A stretch of 64,000 nucleotides of DNA from Halopseudomonas formosensis (GTDB taxonomy: Bacteria; Pseudomonadota; Gammaproteobacteria; Pseudomonadales; Pseudomonadaceae), in assembly GCF_900115905.1 (NCBI RefSeq), contig NZ_FOYD01000004.1:124001-188000 (forward strand), given 5' to 3'. The first letter of the stretch is position 1, and each line of letters starts with the position of its first letter. Positions 1-9,593 of this stretch are shown in pieces. Under the pieces are notes generated by a model. It had not been told where the DNA came from and did no database searches. It saw only the letters and a list, made by a program, of their open reading frames with translations. A program made the translations under genes and the position numbers.

Positions 1-62
1 AGCGCCGACACAGCAGCAAGGGACTGGTGGTGGCGCACGATGAGTCGACCCGGGCTCCCTGA
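1..62 (+). CDS. C-terminal fragment, probable SPOR-domain (DedD-like) protein
   Basis: The third frame is open from the window edge to a TGA at 60-62 and reads RHSSKGLVVAHDESTRAP at its end. GLVV followed by a few polar residues resembles the end of SPOR (peptidoglycan-binding) domains. In Pseudomonas the gene upstream of cvpA encodes a DedD/SPOR protein that acts at the division septum. Only about 20 codons are visible, so the identity rests mainly on gene order. Confidence 0.45.
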   Translation, partial: RRHSSKGLVVAHDESTRAP

Positions 63-158
63 GCCGGGGGTCGAGGCGAATGCCAGGTGGTGGATTGCCT
101 GTTCCGATGTGCAGGGTCGCTCTGGTAGAATGCGTTTTTCGTTTCTTGGTGCCTGACC

Positions 159-641
159 GTGACACTCGTCGGCGTTGACTGGGCCATTGTTGCCATAATT
201 GCGATTTCCGCCTTGATCAGCCTGGCCCGTGGCTTCGTCAAGGAAGCGCTCTCCCTGCTGACCTGGGTTGTTGCCGGGTTGGTGGCCTGGTTGTTCGGCG
301 GAGCTCTGGCCGACCTGCTGGTGGACTATATCGCTACCCCATCCATCCGGGTGATCACTGCCTGCGCCATCCTGTTTGTCCTGACCCTTATTCTGGGCGG
401 GCTGATCAATTACCTGATCGGCCAGCTGGTACTGGTAACCGGCCTCACCGGCACGGACCGCTTTCTCGGCATGGTGTTCGGTGCCGCCCGCGGTGCGCTG
501 CTGGTGGTGGTGGCGGTAGGGCTGCTGAGCCTGGCGCCTGTCGAGGGTGATGCCTGGTGGCGCGAGTCAACACTCATTCCTCATTTTCTGCTGGTGGCAG
601 ATTGGTCAAAGAATTTCATTCTGGGGCTCTTCGGTCGCTGA
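159..641 (+). CDS. cvpA: CvpA family inner-membrane protein
   Basis: Encodes 160 residues from a GTG start with [20 protein letters not shown] near the N terminus, the typical CvpA opening. There are about four hydrophobic segments (roughly 5-25, 30-55, 65-90, 100-125), so it is an integral inner-membrane protein. CvpA was named for colicin V production in E. coli; its biochemical role is not settled, though it is linked to envelope stress and bile tolerance. It lies 61 bp upstream of purF and is probably co-transcribed with it, the arrangement conserved across gammaproteobacteria. The start is supported by length and by the match of the first residues to the family. Confidence 0.93.
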   Translation: MTLVGVDWAIVAIIAISALISLARGFVKEALSLLTWVVAGLVAWLFGGALADLLVDYIATPSIRVITACAILFVLTLILGGLINYLIGQLVLVTGLTGTDRFLGMVFGAARGALLVVVAVGLLSLAPVEGDAWWRESTLIPHFLLVADWSKNFILGLFGR

Positions 642-702
642 TGTCGGAGCGTTGAATCGCTTCCGGTGTGTCCAATTTTTCAACGAAAGAAGGTATTCAG
701 CC

Positions 703-2223
703 ATGTGTGGCATTGTTGGCATAGTGGGCAAGTCGAACGTCAACCAGGCGCTCTACGATGCTCTGACCGTCCTGCAGCATCGCGGCCAGGACGCCGCCGG
801 CATAGTGACCTGCGACCGGGACAGGCTGTTCCTGCGCAAGGAAAACGGTCTGGTTCGCGATGTGTTCCACCAGCGGCACATGCAGCGCCTGGTCGGCACC
901 ATGGGGCTGGGCCATGTACGTTATCCCACCGCCGGCTCCTCGACCTCGGCCGAGGCCCAGCCGTTCTACGTGAACTCCCCCTACGGCATCACCCTGGCGC
1001 ACAACGGCAACCTGACCAATGTCGAGCAGCTGTCCAAGGAGCTGTACGAGGCGGACCTGCGGCACGTCAATACCAACTCTGATTCCGAAGTGCTGCTCAA
1101 CGTGTTTGCCCATGAGCTGGCCCGTGAGCGCAAGCTGCGCCCCACCGAAGAGGACATCTTCAAGGCCGTGCGAGGGGTGCATGAGCGCTGCCGGGGCGGT
1201 TACGCCGCGCTGGCCATGGTCACCGGCTACGGCCTGGTCGGCTTCCGCGACCCCAACGGCATCCGCCCCATCGTCTATGGCAAGCGCGAGACCGACGAGG
1301 GCACCGAATACATGGTTGCCTCCGAGAGTGTGGCACTGGATGCCCTGGGCTTCGAGGTGATCCGCGACCTGGCACCGGGTGAGGCGGTTTACATCACCGA
1401 GGATGGCCGCATCTTCACCCGCCAGTGCGCCGACAACCCGAAGTATGCCCCCTGCATCTTCGAGCACGTCTACCTGGCCCGCCCGGACTCCATCATTGAT
1501 GGCATCCTGGTATACAAGGCCCGCCTGCGCATGGGCGAGAAGCTGGCGGAAAAGATCCTGCGCGAACGGCCGGACCATGGCATCGACGTGGTCATCCCGA
1601 TCCCGGATACCAGCCGCACCTCGGCGGTGGAGCTGGCCAACCGGCTGGGTGTCAAGTTCCGTGAGGGCTTCGTCAAGAACCGTTATATCGGCCGTACCTT
1701 CATCATGCCGGGGCAGGCGGCGCGCAAGAAGTCCGTGCGCCAGAAGCTCAACGCCATCGAGCTGGAGTTCCGCGGCAAGAACGTACTGCTGGTGGACGAC
1801 TCCATCGTACGGGGCACCACCTGCCGTCAGATCATCCAGATGGCCCGCGAAGCAGGGGCGAAGAACGTCTACTTCTGCTCTGCGGCACCGGAAGTGCGTT
1901 ATCCCAACGTGTACGGCATCGACATGCCCTCGGCCCACGAACTGATCGCTCACAACCGCACTGTGGACGAGGTGGCGGAGCTGATCGGCGCCGACTGGCT
2001 GATCTATCAGGACCTGGGAGATCTGGTCGATGCGGTCCGCGAAGGCAACCCGGCCATCACCCAGTTTGACTGCTCGGTATTTGACGGCAACTACGTGACC
2101 GGTGACGTCAACGAGTTCTACCTGGGACAGATCGAGCGCTCGCGCAACGATGCGGCCCGCTCCATGGTCAATGTCGACAACGAGGTCATGGGCCTGCACA
2201 ACGACGGTGGAGAGCCGAAATGA
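703..2223 (+). CDS. purF: Amidophosphoribosyltransferase PurF
   Basis: Catalyses the first committed step of purine synthesis, PRPP + glutamine to phosphoribosylamine. The 506-residue protein starts MCGIVGIVG, so Cys2 becomes the N-terminal nucleophile of the class II glutaminase domain after Met removal. This fixes the start at 703, although the frame stays open further upstream. The phosphoribosyltransferase domain carries the PRPP loop [13 protein letters not shown] at residues 361-373. A GAAGG ribosome site lies about 9 bases before the ATG. Its stop overlaps the metZ start (ATGA), so the two are translationally coupled. Length matches the family. Confidence 0.98.
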   Translation: MCGIVGIVGKSNVNQALYDALTVLQHRGQDAAGIVTCDRDRLFLRKENGLVRDVFHQRHMQRLVGTMGLGHVRYPTAGSSTSAEAQPFYVNSPYGITLAHNGNLTNVEQLSKELYEADLRHVNTNSDSEVLLNVFAHELARERKLRPTEEDIFKAVRGVHERCRGGYAALAMVTGYGLVGFRDPNGIRPIVYGKRETDEGTEYMVASESVALDALGFEVIRDLAPGEAVYITEDGRIFTRQCADNPKYAPCIFEHVYLARPDSIIDGILVYKARLRMGEKLAEKILRERPDHGIDVVIPIPDTSRTSAVELANRLGVKFREGFVKNRYIGRTFIMPGQAARKKSVRQKLNAIELEFRGKNVLLVDDSIVRGTTCRQIIQMAREAGAKNVYFCSAAPEVRYPNVYGIDMPSAHELIAHNRTVDEVAELIGADWLIYQDLGDLVDAVREGNPAITQFDCSVFDGNYVTGDVNEFYLGQIERSRNDAARSMVNVDNEVMGLHNDGGEPK

Positions 2224-3437
2224 ATTCCCAATGGCAGCCGGGCCGGCTGAACAGCGATCTGGATGGAGCCGGATTCGATACCCTGGCGGTGCGTGCCGGG
2301 CAGACCCGAGGGCCGGAAGGGGAGCACGGTGAAGCCCTGTTCCTCACCTCCAGTTATGTGTTCCGCAGTGCGGCCGAAGCTGCCGCCTGCTTTGCCGGTG
2401 AGCAGCCGGGCAACGTCTATTCCCGTTACATGAACCCCACGGTGCGTACCTTCGAGGAGCGCATCGCGGCCATGGAGGGTGCCGAGCAGGCGGTCGCCAC
2501 GGCCTCGGGCATGGCCGCCATTCTGGCCACGGTGATGAGCCTGTGCAGTGCAGGTGATCACATACTGGTGTCGCGCAGCGTGTTCGGCGCCACGGTCAGC
2601 CTGTTCGACAAGTACTTCAAGCGTTTCGGTGTCGAGGTCGACTACGTCGGTCTGTCGGATATCGACCGCTGGCGAGCCGCCTGCAAGCCCAATACCCGAC
2701 TGTTCTTCGTCGAGTCCCCGTCGAACCCGCTGGCGGAGCTGGTGGACATCCGAGCCCTGGCCCGGGTGGCGCAGGAGCAGGGTGCACTGCTGGCGGTGGA
2801 CAATTGCTTCTGTACCCCGGCGCTGCAGAAGCCCCTGGCGCTGGGCGCGGACATCGTCATCCATTCGGCGACCAAGTACATCGATGGTCAGGGCCGCTGC
2901 CTGGGTGGTGTGGTCGCTGGTCGGCACGAGCACATGCAGGAGGTCGTCGGTTTCCTGCGTACCGCAGGGCCTTCGCTGAGCCCGTTCAACGCCTGGGTGT
3001 TCCTCAAGGGCCTGGAGACCCTGCGCCTGCGCATGGCTGCCCATTGCGCCTCGGCGCTGGAACTGGCCCGCTGGCTGGCGCAGCAGCCGGAGGTGGAGAA
3101 GGTCTATTACGCCGGTCTGCCGAGTCATCCCCAGCATGCGCTGGCCTGCAGTCAGCAGTCGGCCTTCGGTGCTGTGGTGAGCTTCGAGGTGCGGGGTGGA
3201 CGCGAGGCGGCCTGGCGCTTCATTGATGCGACCCGGGTGGTTTCCATTACCGCCAACCTCGGTGATGCCAAGACCACCATCACCCATCCGGCCAGCACCA
3301 CCCACGGTCGGCTTCCCGCCGAGACCCGTGAAGCCGCAGGCATCCGCGACGGCCTGATACGGCTGGCAGTGGGGCTGGAGGATGTGGAAGACCTGCGTGC
3401 GGACCTGCAGCGAGGTCTGGAGGCCGTTCGCGGCTGA
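2220..3437 (+). CDS. metZ: O-succinylhomoserine sulfhydrylase MetZ
   Basis: A 405-residue PLP enzyme of the Cys/Met metabolism family, making homocysteine directly from O-succinylhomoserine and sulfide. The PLP lysine is K219 in [16 protein letters not shown], and the substrate-side motif SRYMNPT is near residue 70. The purF-metZ pairing is the characteristic Pseudomonas context for MetZ rather than MetB or MetY. Its ATG overlaps the purF stop. The gene ends 6 bp from the stop of the opposing GGDEF gene. Confidence 0.95.
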   Translation: MNSQWQPGRLNSDLDGAGFDTLAVRAGQTRGPEGEHGEALFLTSSYVFRSAAEAAACFAGEQPGNVYSRYMNPTVRTFEERIAAMEGAEQAVATASGMAAILATVMSLCSAGDHILVSRSVFGATVSLFDKYFKRFGVEVDYVGLSDIDRWRAACKPNTRLFFVESPSNPLAELVDIRALARVAQEQGALLAVDNCFCTPALQKPLALGADIVIHSATKYIDGQGRCLGGVVAGRHEHMQEVVGFLRTAGPSLSPFNAWVFLKGLETLRLRMAAHCASALELARWLAQQPEVEKVYYAGLPSHPQHALACSQQSAFGAVVSFEVRGGREAAWRFIDATRVVSITANLGDAKTTITHPASTTHGRLPAETREAAGIRDGLIRLAVGLEDVEDLRADLQRGLEAVRG

Positions 3438-3443
3438 TCCGCG

Positions 3444-4412
3444 TCAGTGGGCTGTCGCCGCGCCGCTCAGGGTCACGCGGTTGCGGCCGGCCTGCTTGGA
3501 GCGGTAAAGCGCCTTGTCGGCTGCCTCGATCAACAGCGGGTAGCCGGTCATGCTGCCATGGATGCAGGCCACACCCAGGCTGATGGAACAGCGCAGCAGG
3601 TACTTGTCATAGGCAATCTCCAGCCGTTCGACGGCCTGACGCAGGCGCTCGGCAAAGAGCGCTGCTCCCTCCAGTGAGGTATCGGTCAGCAGTATGGCGA
3701 ATTCCTCACCCCCGTAGCGACCGGCGTAGTCGGTTTCCCGCACCATGCCCCGCGTCAGCGCCGCCACCTGGCGGATGACCTCGTCCCCGGCCTGATGGCC
3801 GTAGGTGTCATTCAACTGCTTGAAGTGGTCGATGTCGAAGATCACCAGGCTGGCCGGGTTGTTGTGGCGGGTATGCCTGGAAAACTCCCTCTCCAGACAG
3901 CTTTCCCAGTGCCGGCGATTGAGCAGGCCGGTCAGACCGTCATGCAGAGCCAGCTGCTGCAGCTGCGCGTTGGCAGCCTCCAGTTGCAGCTTGTTCACCG
4001 CTACATTGGTCACGTCATAGATGATCAGACACACATGCCCGGTGCTCGTGTTGACCGTGCGCAGGGGCAGTATGGTGACGTTCTGGTACATGTGGTCCGC
4101 CAGGCCGGTGATCGGCTGATAGTTGCTGAACCTCAGCAGGTAGGGGCGTTGCTCCCAGATGGTGAACACCCGGGTGCCGAGCATGCGCGCGGTTTCCACC
4201 TTGCTGGTGAACCAGGCCTGATCTATCTCCGGAAACAGCTCCAGCATCGAGCGCTGGCTGACCTGGCTGGCCGGCCTGCCCGAATGGTTTTCCATGAAAC
4301 TGTTCCATACCTGGATGCGGTACTCCCGGTCCAGCACCACGACACCGACATCGATGCTCTGGACTATGTCCAGCAACCAGTGCAATTCACTGACATCAAG
4401 TAAGGTGGACAT
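3444..4412 (-). CDS. PAS-GGDEF diguanylate cyclase
   Basis: A 322-residue soluble protein: a PAS-like sensor domain (about 10-135, beginning LLDIVQSIDVGVVVLDREYR), a short linker helix, then a GGDEF domain (about 150-318). The active-site motif is GGEEF at 234-238. An RETD inhibitory I-site sits exactly five residues before it, so it should make c-di-GMP and be product-inhibited. No membrane segment is seen. I start it at the second Met because GGAGA lies 5 bases before that ATG; the first Met, 18 bp upstream at 4430, has no ribosome site. It follows the receiver-CheC gene closely and probably shares its transcript. Confidence 0.9.
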   Translation of the reverse strand: MSTLLDVSELHWLLDIVQSIDVGVVVLDREYRIQVWNSFMENHSGRPASQVSQRSMLELFPEIDQAWFTSKVETARMLGTRVFTIWEQRPYLLRFSNYQPITGLADHMYQNVTILPLRTVNTSTGHVCLIIYDVTNVAVNKLQLEAANAQLQQLALHDGLTGLLNRRHWESCLEREFSRHTRHNNPASLVIFDIDHFKQLNDTYGHQAGDEVIRQVAALTRGMVRETDYAGRYGGEEFAILLTDTSLEGAALFAERLRQAVERLEIAYDKYLLRCSISLGVACIHGSMTGYPLLIEAADKALYRSKQAGRNRVTLSGAATAH

Positions 4413-4432
4413 GCCGGTCTCCGCTTGCATTC

Positions 4433-5434
4433 TCAGTTGATCAACAGAGCGGTCTTGCGTTGCAGTACCTGTACCGATGCCTCGGTGAACAGCAACAGCA
4501 GGTCGAACTTGATGTCATGGTCCTCCAGCGCGTAGCTGATTTCCACCGCCAGGGTGCGCTTCCAGCGATTGCGGTTGACCCGGATCAGCTCCTCGATGGT
4601 GCAGTGCTGCCCCAGTACCATGGGGTGGCCCGATGACAGCTGCAGATCCAGCTGTTCACAGATGCCATTGAGGCAGGCACCGATGACAATGGCGGCCAGG
4701 TCCAGCTGCAGCTCCAGCGGCGAGCTGTTGCCGGACTGGTGCTTCAGCAACCGGGCAACATCACTGATCTGGGAGTCGTGGAATATCAGCAGGGCCTCGC
4801 CGGCAATGCCGCTACCGATATAGCCCTGGCAGATGGCCGAGACCTGGCGGTTGCCCTGGGCGTCAGCCAGGGCCATGTGCAGCTCGGCTACCTCGAGAAT
4901 GTTGACGTTGGGGACGGGCAGCTTGATGAAGACGCCAAGAACGCGGGCCAGCAGCTCGGCTGCCCGGCCCATGGCGATATTGGCCACCTCACGGAAAGCA
5001 TCCCTGAAGCCCACGCTGGGCAGATCCAGCTCCGCTGCCGGTAGGCTCGGGTCGATTGTCGGGGCGTGCACCCCCAGGGCCAGCAGCGCCTGTTCCAACT
5101 GGCCTGCATCGGCAGGCTTTCTGATGAAGCTGCGCGCACCCAGCTCAAGGGCGCGGCGGATGGCTTCCTCCTGCACGTCGCCGGAGATGACGATCACCTG
5201 AGCCTGCAGCCGTTCCTCGCGCATCCGGCGCAGGACCTCGAAGCCGTCCAGTTCGGGCATGGTCAGATCGAGCAGAACTATCTCGCCGAGGCCTGCGCGA
5301 ATCGCCTCCAGACCGGCCTGGCCGTTGTCGGCCTGGGTGATGCGGAACGGCCAGCCCCTGGGCATGGCCCGCATGAGCTGCTTGCGGGCCATGCCGGAGT
5401 CGTCGCAGATCAGCAGGGGGATCGCATCGGGCAC
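4433..5434 (-). CDS. Response regulator with CheC-like phosphatase domain
   Basis: Encodes 333 residues. Residues 5-120 form a receiver domain with acidic pocket D11-D12, phospho-acceptor D56 (VLLDLTMPELDG) and K106 in IRKP. Residues about 140-325 resemble CheC/CheX phosphatases: the first catalytic helix keeps the D-x3-E-x2-N pattern (D145, E149, N152), while the matching position in the second helix (LDLAAIVIGACLN) lacks E and N. It may therefore dephosphorylate a receiver, perhaps its own or that of a chemotaxis protein. The start is a GTG preceded by AAGGAAG at ideal spacing; an ATG 33 bp upstream has no ribosome site. It is upstream of, and presumably co-transcribed with, the GGDEF gene. 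Confidence 0.85.
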   Translation of the reverse strand: MPDAIPLLICDDSGMARKQLMRAMPRGWPFRITQADNGQAGLEAIRAGLGEIVLLDLTMPELDGFEVLRRMREERLQAQVIVISGDVQEEAIRRALELGARSFIRKPADAGQLEQALLALGVHAPTIDPSLPAAELDLPSVGFRDAFREVANIAMGRAAELLARVLGVFIKLPVPNVNILEVAELHMALADAQGNRQVSAICQGYIGSGIAGEALLIFHDSQISDVARLLKHQSGNSSPLELQLDLAAIVIGACLNGICEQLDLQLSSGHPMVLGQHCTIEELIRVNRNRWKRTLAVEISYALEDHDIKFDLLLLFTEASVQVLQRKTALLIN

Positions 5435-5678
5435 GGCGCTTCCTTGGGTTCGGGTGTGTAGAGGCATTTTGGCATCAAATGCGGCGGCACGCTATAGAGA
5501 CCACAGACCAGACGCGTCGCGAGTGGGACGTTCTTCACAGATCCACGCTCTCGGGCTTCAGCCTGGCGCCGGTTGCAGGTAGCTTGCCTGTGCCGCAGGG
5601 AAGCTCAGCGTCATCGATGTGCATCGGTTCAGGTTTTCTCCCTCTGTTGCGGGTCCATTTCCACTAAGGAGAAAGTTC

Positions 5679-5963
5679 ATGAAATCACTGATAAGCGCCA
5701 TCATGCTGAGTCTGAGCGTCCTGCTCGCCCATCCCGTTCTGGCGGAAGTGAGCGAAGCGCCTCTGGTTACGGTCAACATCAACCAAGCCAGTGCTGCGGA
5801 AATCGCCGAGACCCTGAGCGGGATCGGTCTGGCCAAGGCCGAGGCCATCGTCAGTTACCGCGAGGAAAACGGCAATTTTGCCGACGTCGAGGAGCTGGCC
5901 ATGGTCAAGGGCATAGGGCCGGCGACCGTCGAGCGTAACCGCGACCGCATCGCTCTGCAGTAA
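5679..5963 (+). CDS. Secreted ComEA-like helix-hairpin-helix protein
   Basis: A 94-residue protein with a signal peptide (MKSLISAIMLSLSVLLAHPVLA, cut after A22). Most of the rest is a tandem helix-hairpin-helix DNA-binding domain: VNINQASAAEIAETLSGIG, then VKGIGPATVERNRDRI. This is the ComEA core without a membrane anchor, as in other Pseudomonas; such proteins bind double-stranded DNA in the periplasm during uptake. comEC, the cognate channel, lies at 55.5 kb. The start at 5679 has AAGGAGA 6 bases upstream. An open frame extending to 5619 lacks any ribosome site. Confidence 0.88.
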   Translation: MKSLISAIMLSLSVLLAHPVLAEVSEAPLVTVNINQASAAEIAETLSGIGLAKAEAIVSYREENGNFADVEELAMVKGIGPATVERNRDRIALQ

Positions 5964-5974
5964 CTCACCGAGGT

Positions 5975-6001
5975 CTTCCTCCGCGGCTGTCGCGGAGGAA
6001 G
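5975..6001. terminator. Bidirectional hairpin between convergent genes
   Basis: A perfect 11-bp stem (CTTCCTCCGCG / CGCGGAGGAAG) with a 5-base loop sits between the comEA-like gene and the opposing chemoreceptor gene. Neither side has a clear T-run, so termination efficiency is uncertain. Confidence 0.55.
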
Positions 6002-6010
6002 GTCTGCAGG

Positions 6011-7447
6011 TCAGGTCTTCAGCCGGCCCACGGCGGCATTGAGCTGGTGGGCGAGGGTGGCCAGCTGCTCGCTGGTGGCGGCACTCTGCACTGTCTGCAT
6101 CACCGTCTGTTCGGTGACATCGCGGATCTGGATCACGCTCTGGGTAATCGATTCTGCGGCGATGCTCTGCTGCTCCACGGCGGAGGCAATTTCGCTGTTG
6201 CCACCGCTGATCTGGCTGACCGAGGAAGTGATCTCGGCCAGTGACTGACCGGCCTCTTCCACCTGCTGTACCGATTCGTGGGTGAGGCGGGCGCTGTCTT
6301 CCATATCGCCAACCGCTGCATGGGTGCCGGTCTGCAGGGCCTCGATCATACGCTGGATCTCGTCGGTGGAGCTCTGCACCCGCTGGGCCAGGGCGCGCAC
6401 TTCGTCAGCCACCACGGCAAAGCCGCGGCCCGATTCGCCGGCACGGGCCGCTTCGATGGCGGCGTTCAGCGCCAGCAGATTGGTCTGTTCGGCGATATCG
6501 CGGATCACCCGCACCACGCCACTGATCTCCTGGCTGTGGCCTTCCAGCTTCTGCATGTGCTGGGTGCAGCGCTCTATGCTGGTGGCCAGGCCGGTGATGG
6601 TCTGGCTCACCCGCAGCACCTGGTCCCGGCCATGGCGGGCGAGGGCATCGGCCTGGGTGGACTGGTCACGGGTCACGGCGGTGTTGCCGGCAATGTCCTG
6701 GACGGTTGCGCTCATTTCATTGACGGCGGCGGCAACCATGTCAGTCTCGCCCTGCTGGGTAACCATACCGTCCTTGACGCCGGCCATCAGCCGGGCCATT
6801 TCGTTGGTGCCCTGTTCCAGCTGGCTTGCGGCAAGGCGCACGGTGCCGACGACTTCCTGCTGAGCACTCTGCATGGCGTTGAAGGCCCGGGCCATGGCCC
6901 CGACCTCATCACGGCTGGCGGCATCGGCGCGCAGGGTGAGGTCCCCGGTGCTCTGCACAGTGAGCATGACATCACGCAGGGCACGGATATTGGATGTGAT
7001 GAAGGAGATCAGGATCTGCGACACGGTCAGCACCGCGAGCATCAGCACCAGTACCACCACCGCGTACAAGGGAGCCCGCTCGATGAGCAGCGCCAGGTAG
7101 TTCTGCTTTTCTACGCCCAGCAACCGGCCCTGGCCGTCCTTGTCCACGGCCCAGGCGCCCAGCAGAGGGGCTGAAATCGTTACCCGCAGATCCTCGGCGG
7201 GGATCCACACCGGGCTGCCGGAAAGGCGGTTGCCCGCGAAGGACGCATCCAGCCAGCGCAGCCCGTCCGGAGCGCTGGCGGCACCACCGGGGATGACCAG
7301 TTCAGCAGCCAGGCGCTTGCGTTCGGTATGGATTCGATCCTGTTCGACCCCCAGGGCAACCAGTACCAGAATCAGGGTGCTGATGAAGGTTACGCTGTTG
7401 ACAGCCCAGAACTTGTACTTGAGCTGTAGGTTCTGAAAAAAATCCAT
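6011..7447 (-). CDS. Methyl-accepting chemotaxis protein
   Basis: A 478-residue transmembrane chemoreceptor. TM1 is at about 14-34, a short periplasmic sensor at 35-125, TM2 at about 127-150, HAMP at 151-205, and the rest is the cytoplasmic signalling coiled coil. The highly conserved hairpin tip reads [19 protein letters not shown], then [17 protein letters not shown]. The sensor is only about 90 residues, too small for a double PAS domain, so its ligand cannot be guessed. I start at [12 protein letters not shown], where GGGAGT precedes the ATG; the frame is open 46 codons further but that part is not protein-like. No CheR-binding pentapeptide is seen at the C terminus. Confidence 0.93.
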   Translation of the reverse strand: MDFFQNLQLKYKFWAVNSVTFISTLILVLVALGVEQDRIHTERKRLAAELVIPGGAASAPDGLRWLDASFAGNRLSGSPVWIPAEDLRVTISAPLLGAWAVDKDGQGRLLGVEKQNYLALLIERAPLYAVVVLVLMLAVLTVSQILISFITSNIRALRDVMLTVQSTGDLTLRADAASRDEVGAMARAFNAMQSAQQEVVGTVRLAASQLEQGTNEMARLMAGVKDGMVTQQGETDMVAAAVNEMSATVQDIAGNTAVTRDQSTQADALARHGRDQVLRVSQTITGLATSIERCTQHMQKLEGHSQEISGVVRVIRDIAEQTNLLALNAAIEAARAGESGRGFAVVADEVRALAQRVQSSTDEIQRMIEALQTGTHAAVGDMEDSARLTHESVQQVEEAGQSLAEITSSVSQISGGNSEIASAVEQQSIAAESITQSVIQIRDVTEQTVMQTVQSAATSEQLATLAHQLNAAVGRLKT

Positions 7448-7663
7448 TTCGACTCCCGGATGGCATTTTCTGCAGTGCAGATTATATGTTGTCAGTCTCT
7501 TTATCGGTTGATGGCGATCAATCTTGAACCCTGTTGTCATCATTGATACAGGCAGAGATGGGAGTCGGTTACAACTTCTCGCCAAGTCGTCGCCCGCCGG
7601 GGCAGGCGGCTCGGGTATACTTCGCGCCGGGGCCGCATGGCCCGTTACGGAACTGGATAGCTT

Positions 7664-8818
7664 ATGACGTCAACCGAGGCTCCCCCTCACATGATCACCT
7701 GCAATGCCGACCTCGCCGCCTGCTGCGAGCGCTGGCTGACGCTGCCCTTCGTGGCGATGGACACCGAGTTCGTTCGCACCGAAACCTACTTTCCCATCGC
7801 CGGGTTGATCCAGGTCGGCGACGGCTGCACTTCCTCGCTGATCGATCCGCTGGCAATCAGTGACTGGTCACCCCTGATAGCGCTGCTGCAAGCGCCGGGC
7901 GTGGTGAAGGTGTTCCACGCCTGCAGCGAGGATCTGGAGGTGTTCCAGCACCTGTGTGGTGCCCTGCCGGCGCCCCTGTTCGACACCCAGATCGCCGCAG
8001 CCTATCTGGGCATGGATTTCTCCATGTCCTACTCGCGCCTGGTCAGCGGCCTGCTGAACGTGGATCTGCCCAAGGAAGAGACGCGCTCCGACTGGTTGCA
8101 GCGTCCCCTGAGCCCCCGGCAGCTGCAGTATGCGGTGGACGATACCCAGCATCTGGCAGAGATCTACAAGGTGCTGGCTCCCCGGCTGGATCAAGCCGGG
8201 CTGACCAGTTGGCTGCTCGAGGACACCGCCGAGCTGGTGGCCAATGCCCGGCAGCTGCCTGACCCGGATCAGGCCTGGCGCAAGATCAAGCAGGCCTGGC
8301 GTCTGAAGCCGTCTGAACTGGCGGTGCTCAGGGTGCTCTGCGCCTGGCGTGAACGGACCGCCCGTCAGCGTGATGTGGCGCGCAACCGCCTGCTGCGCGA
8401 GTCTGTGCTCTGTCCGCTGGCCCAGCGTCAGCCTTCAACCCTGTCGCAGCTGTCGCGGATGGAGGACATGCATCCGCGGACCGTACGTCAGGACGGCGAG
8501 ACCATATTGCGACTGATCGCCGAAGGCCAGCAGGTGCCGGAGCAGCAATGGCCCGAACCCCTGCCTGAACCCTTGCCGGCGGACGCCAACCGCCTGCTCA
8601 AGGCGCTGCGCAAGGTGGGGCAGCGCCACGCCGAGCGTCTGGGCATGGCCGCAGAGTTGATGCTGCGCAAGAAGACCCTGGAGGCCATGGTCCGCACCGG
8701 TTACCCCTGTGGACCCTATCGTCTGCCGGATGAGCTCACCGGCTGGCGTCGCGAGCTGATGGGCGCAGAGCTGCTGGCCCTGGCCAATCCATCCGTCAAC
8801 GAGGGAATCAAGGCATGA
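7664..8818 (+). CDS. rnd: Ribonuclease D
   Basis: A DEDD-family 3'-to-5' exoribonuclease that trims tRNA precursors and other small RNAs. The first exonuclease motif is [12 protein letters not shown]; a later one is [13 protein letters not shown]. The C-terminal half contains the HRDC domain. The protein is 384 residues from this ATG. A second ATG at 7691 gives 375 residues, matches the E. coli opening (MIT followed by an acidic stretch) and may be the true start; neither has a strong ribosome site. The stop overlaps the ycgL start (ATGA). Confidence 0.93.
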   Translation: MTSTEAPPHMITCNADLAACCERWLTLPFVAMDTEFVRTETYFPIAGLIQVGDGCTSSLIDPLAISDWSPLIALLQAPGVVKVFHACSEDLEVFQHLCGALPAPLFDTQIAAAYLGMDFSMSYSRLVSGLLNVDLPKEETRSDWLQRPLSPRQLQYAVDDTQHLAEIYKVLAPRLDQAGLTSWLLEDTAELVANARQLPDPDQAWRKIKQAWRLKPSELAVLRVLCAWRERTARQRDVARNRLLRESVLCPLAQRQPSTLSQLSRMEDMHPRTVRQDGETILRLIAEGQQVPEQQWPEPLPEPLPADANRLLKALRKVGQRHAERLGMAAELMLRKKTLEAMVRTGYPCGPYRLPDELTGWRRELMGAELLALANPSVNEGIKA

Positions 8819-9108
8819 AAGTGCTGTGCTCTATCTATCGCAGTCCGCGCAAGGACGGCATGTACCTGTATGTCCCCAGGGACAAGGGGCTCGCCGGCGT
8901 GCCTGAGGACCTGCTGCGTCTGTTCGGCAAGCCCGAGCACTCCATGGACCTGATCCTCAGCCCCGAGCGCAAGCTGGCCAGGGAGGATATTCATCAGGTG
9001 CTGGAGAATCTGCAGGGGCAGGGGTACCACCTGCAGATGCCGCCCAGGCAGGAAGACTGGGTGATGCATCTGCCGGATGAGTTGCTGACCCGCAACGATC
9101 CGGTCTGA
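8815..9108 (+). CDS. ycgL: YcgL domain protein
   Basis: A 97-residue protein of the YcgL (DUF709) family, recognised from [20 protein letters not shown] and the [14 protein letters not shown] stretch. The fold is known but no biochemical function is established. It is translationally coupled to rnd by a 4-bp ATGA overlap, a pairing conserved in Pseudomonas, which suggests a link to RNA metabolism without proving it. Confidence 0.9.
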   Translation: MKVLCSIYRSPRKDGMYLYVPRDKGLAGVPEDLLRLFGKPEHSMDLILSPERKLAREDIHQVLENLQGQGYHLQMPPRQEDWVMHLPDELLTRNDPV

Positions 9109-9116
9109 GCGGGAAG

Positions 9117-9133
9117 GGCCTGGCTACCAGGCC
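9117..9133. terminator. Hairpin terminator shared by ycgL and the TM2 gene
   Basis: A perfect 7-bp GC-rich stem (GGCCTGG / CCAGGCC) with loop CTA is followed on the plus strand by TTCTCT. On the minus strand the loop is the TAG stop of the TM2 gene, so the hairpin overlaps the end of that coding region. Confidence 0.5.
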
Positions 9134-9525
9134 TTCTCTATGTTCTTCTGCGAGATCTGCTCGTTCAGCGTCCAGTAGTCGTAGAGCACGCCGAGCAGGA
9201 ACAGGCCGCCGGTGAAGAAGTAGATGATGGCGGTGACCCACTTGCCCATGTACAGGCGGTGGGCGCCGAACACGCCGAGGAAGGTCAGCAGTATCCAGGT
9301 CAGGTTGAAGTTGATCCGCCCGGCGCGGAAGCGCGAATCCGCCTGCCGGTCCATGGACGGGATCAGAAACAGGTCAATGATCCAGCCAATGAAGAACAGG
9401 CCCAGGGTGAAGAAGTACAGGGTCCCCGTCCAGGGTTTGCCGTAATAGAAACGGTGGGCCCCCATGAAGCCGAAAATCCATAACAGATAGCCGATGGCCT
9501 TGCTGTGGGTGTCTGTATACGCCAT
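9124..9525 (-). CDS. Double TM2-domain membrane protein
   Basis: 133 residues made of two TM2 units, each a pair of hydrophobic helices: unit 1 about 8-55 (WIFGFMGAHRFYYGKPWTGT) and unit 2 about 73-120 (TFLGVFGAHRLYMGKWVTA). Both carry the G.(F/M)GAHR.Y.GK signature. Most bacterial TM2 proteins have one copy, so this looks like an internal duplication or fusion. The function of bacterial TM2 proteins is unknown. It is monocistronic and convergent with ycgL; the ycjX start lies 68 bp away on the other side, transcribed divergently. Confidence 0.88.
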   Translation of the reverse strand: MAYTDTHSKAIGYLLWIFGFMGAHRFYYGKPWTGTLYFFTLGLFFIGWIIDLFLIPSMDRQADSRFRAGRINFNLTWILLTFLGVFGAHRLYMGKWVTAIIYFFTGGLFLLGVLYDYWTLNEQISQKNIEKAW

Positions 9526-9593
9526 TGAATCTCCCCGTTGCTGGTTGTGCGATACTGGGCCCCTAGACCATACATGACTTCGGGGGTGCCTGC

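Noticed and set aside
48-71. Hairpin-like ACCCGGGCTC...GAGCC after the first partial gene
   Set aside because: Only five perfect pairs and no T-run; not enough to call a terminator.
547-702. Upstream extension of the purF frame
   Set aside because: Would overlap cvpA and destroy the required N-terminal Cys of PurF.
697-2199. Long minus-strand open frame (500 codons) opposite purF
   Set aside because: The plus strand encodes unmistakable PurF with all motifs; the reverse frame is a GC-rich codon shadow. The same applies to long frames opposite topA (28960-30618), gap (40626-42302) and nqrF (47271-48545).
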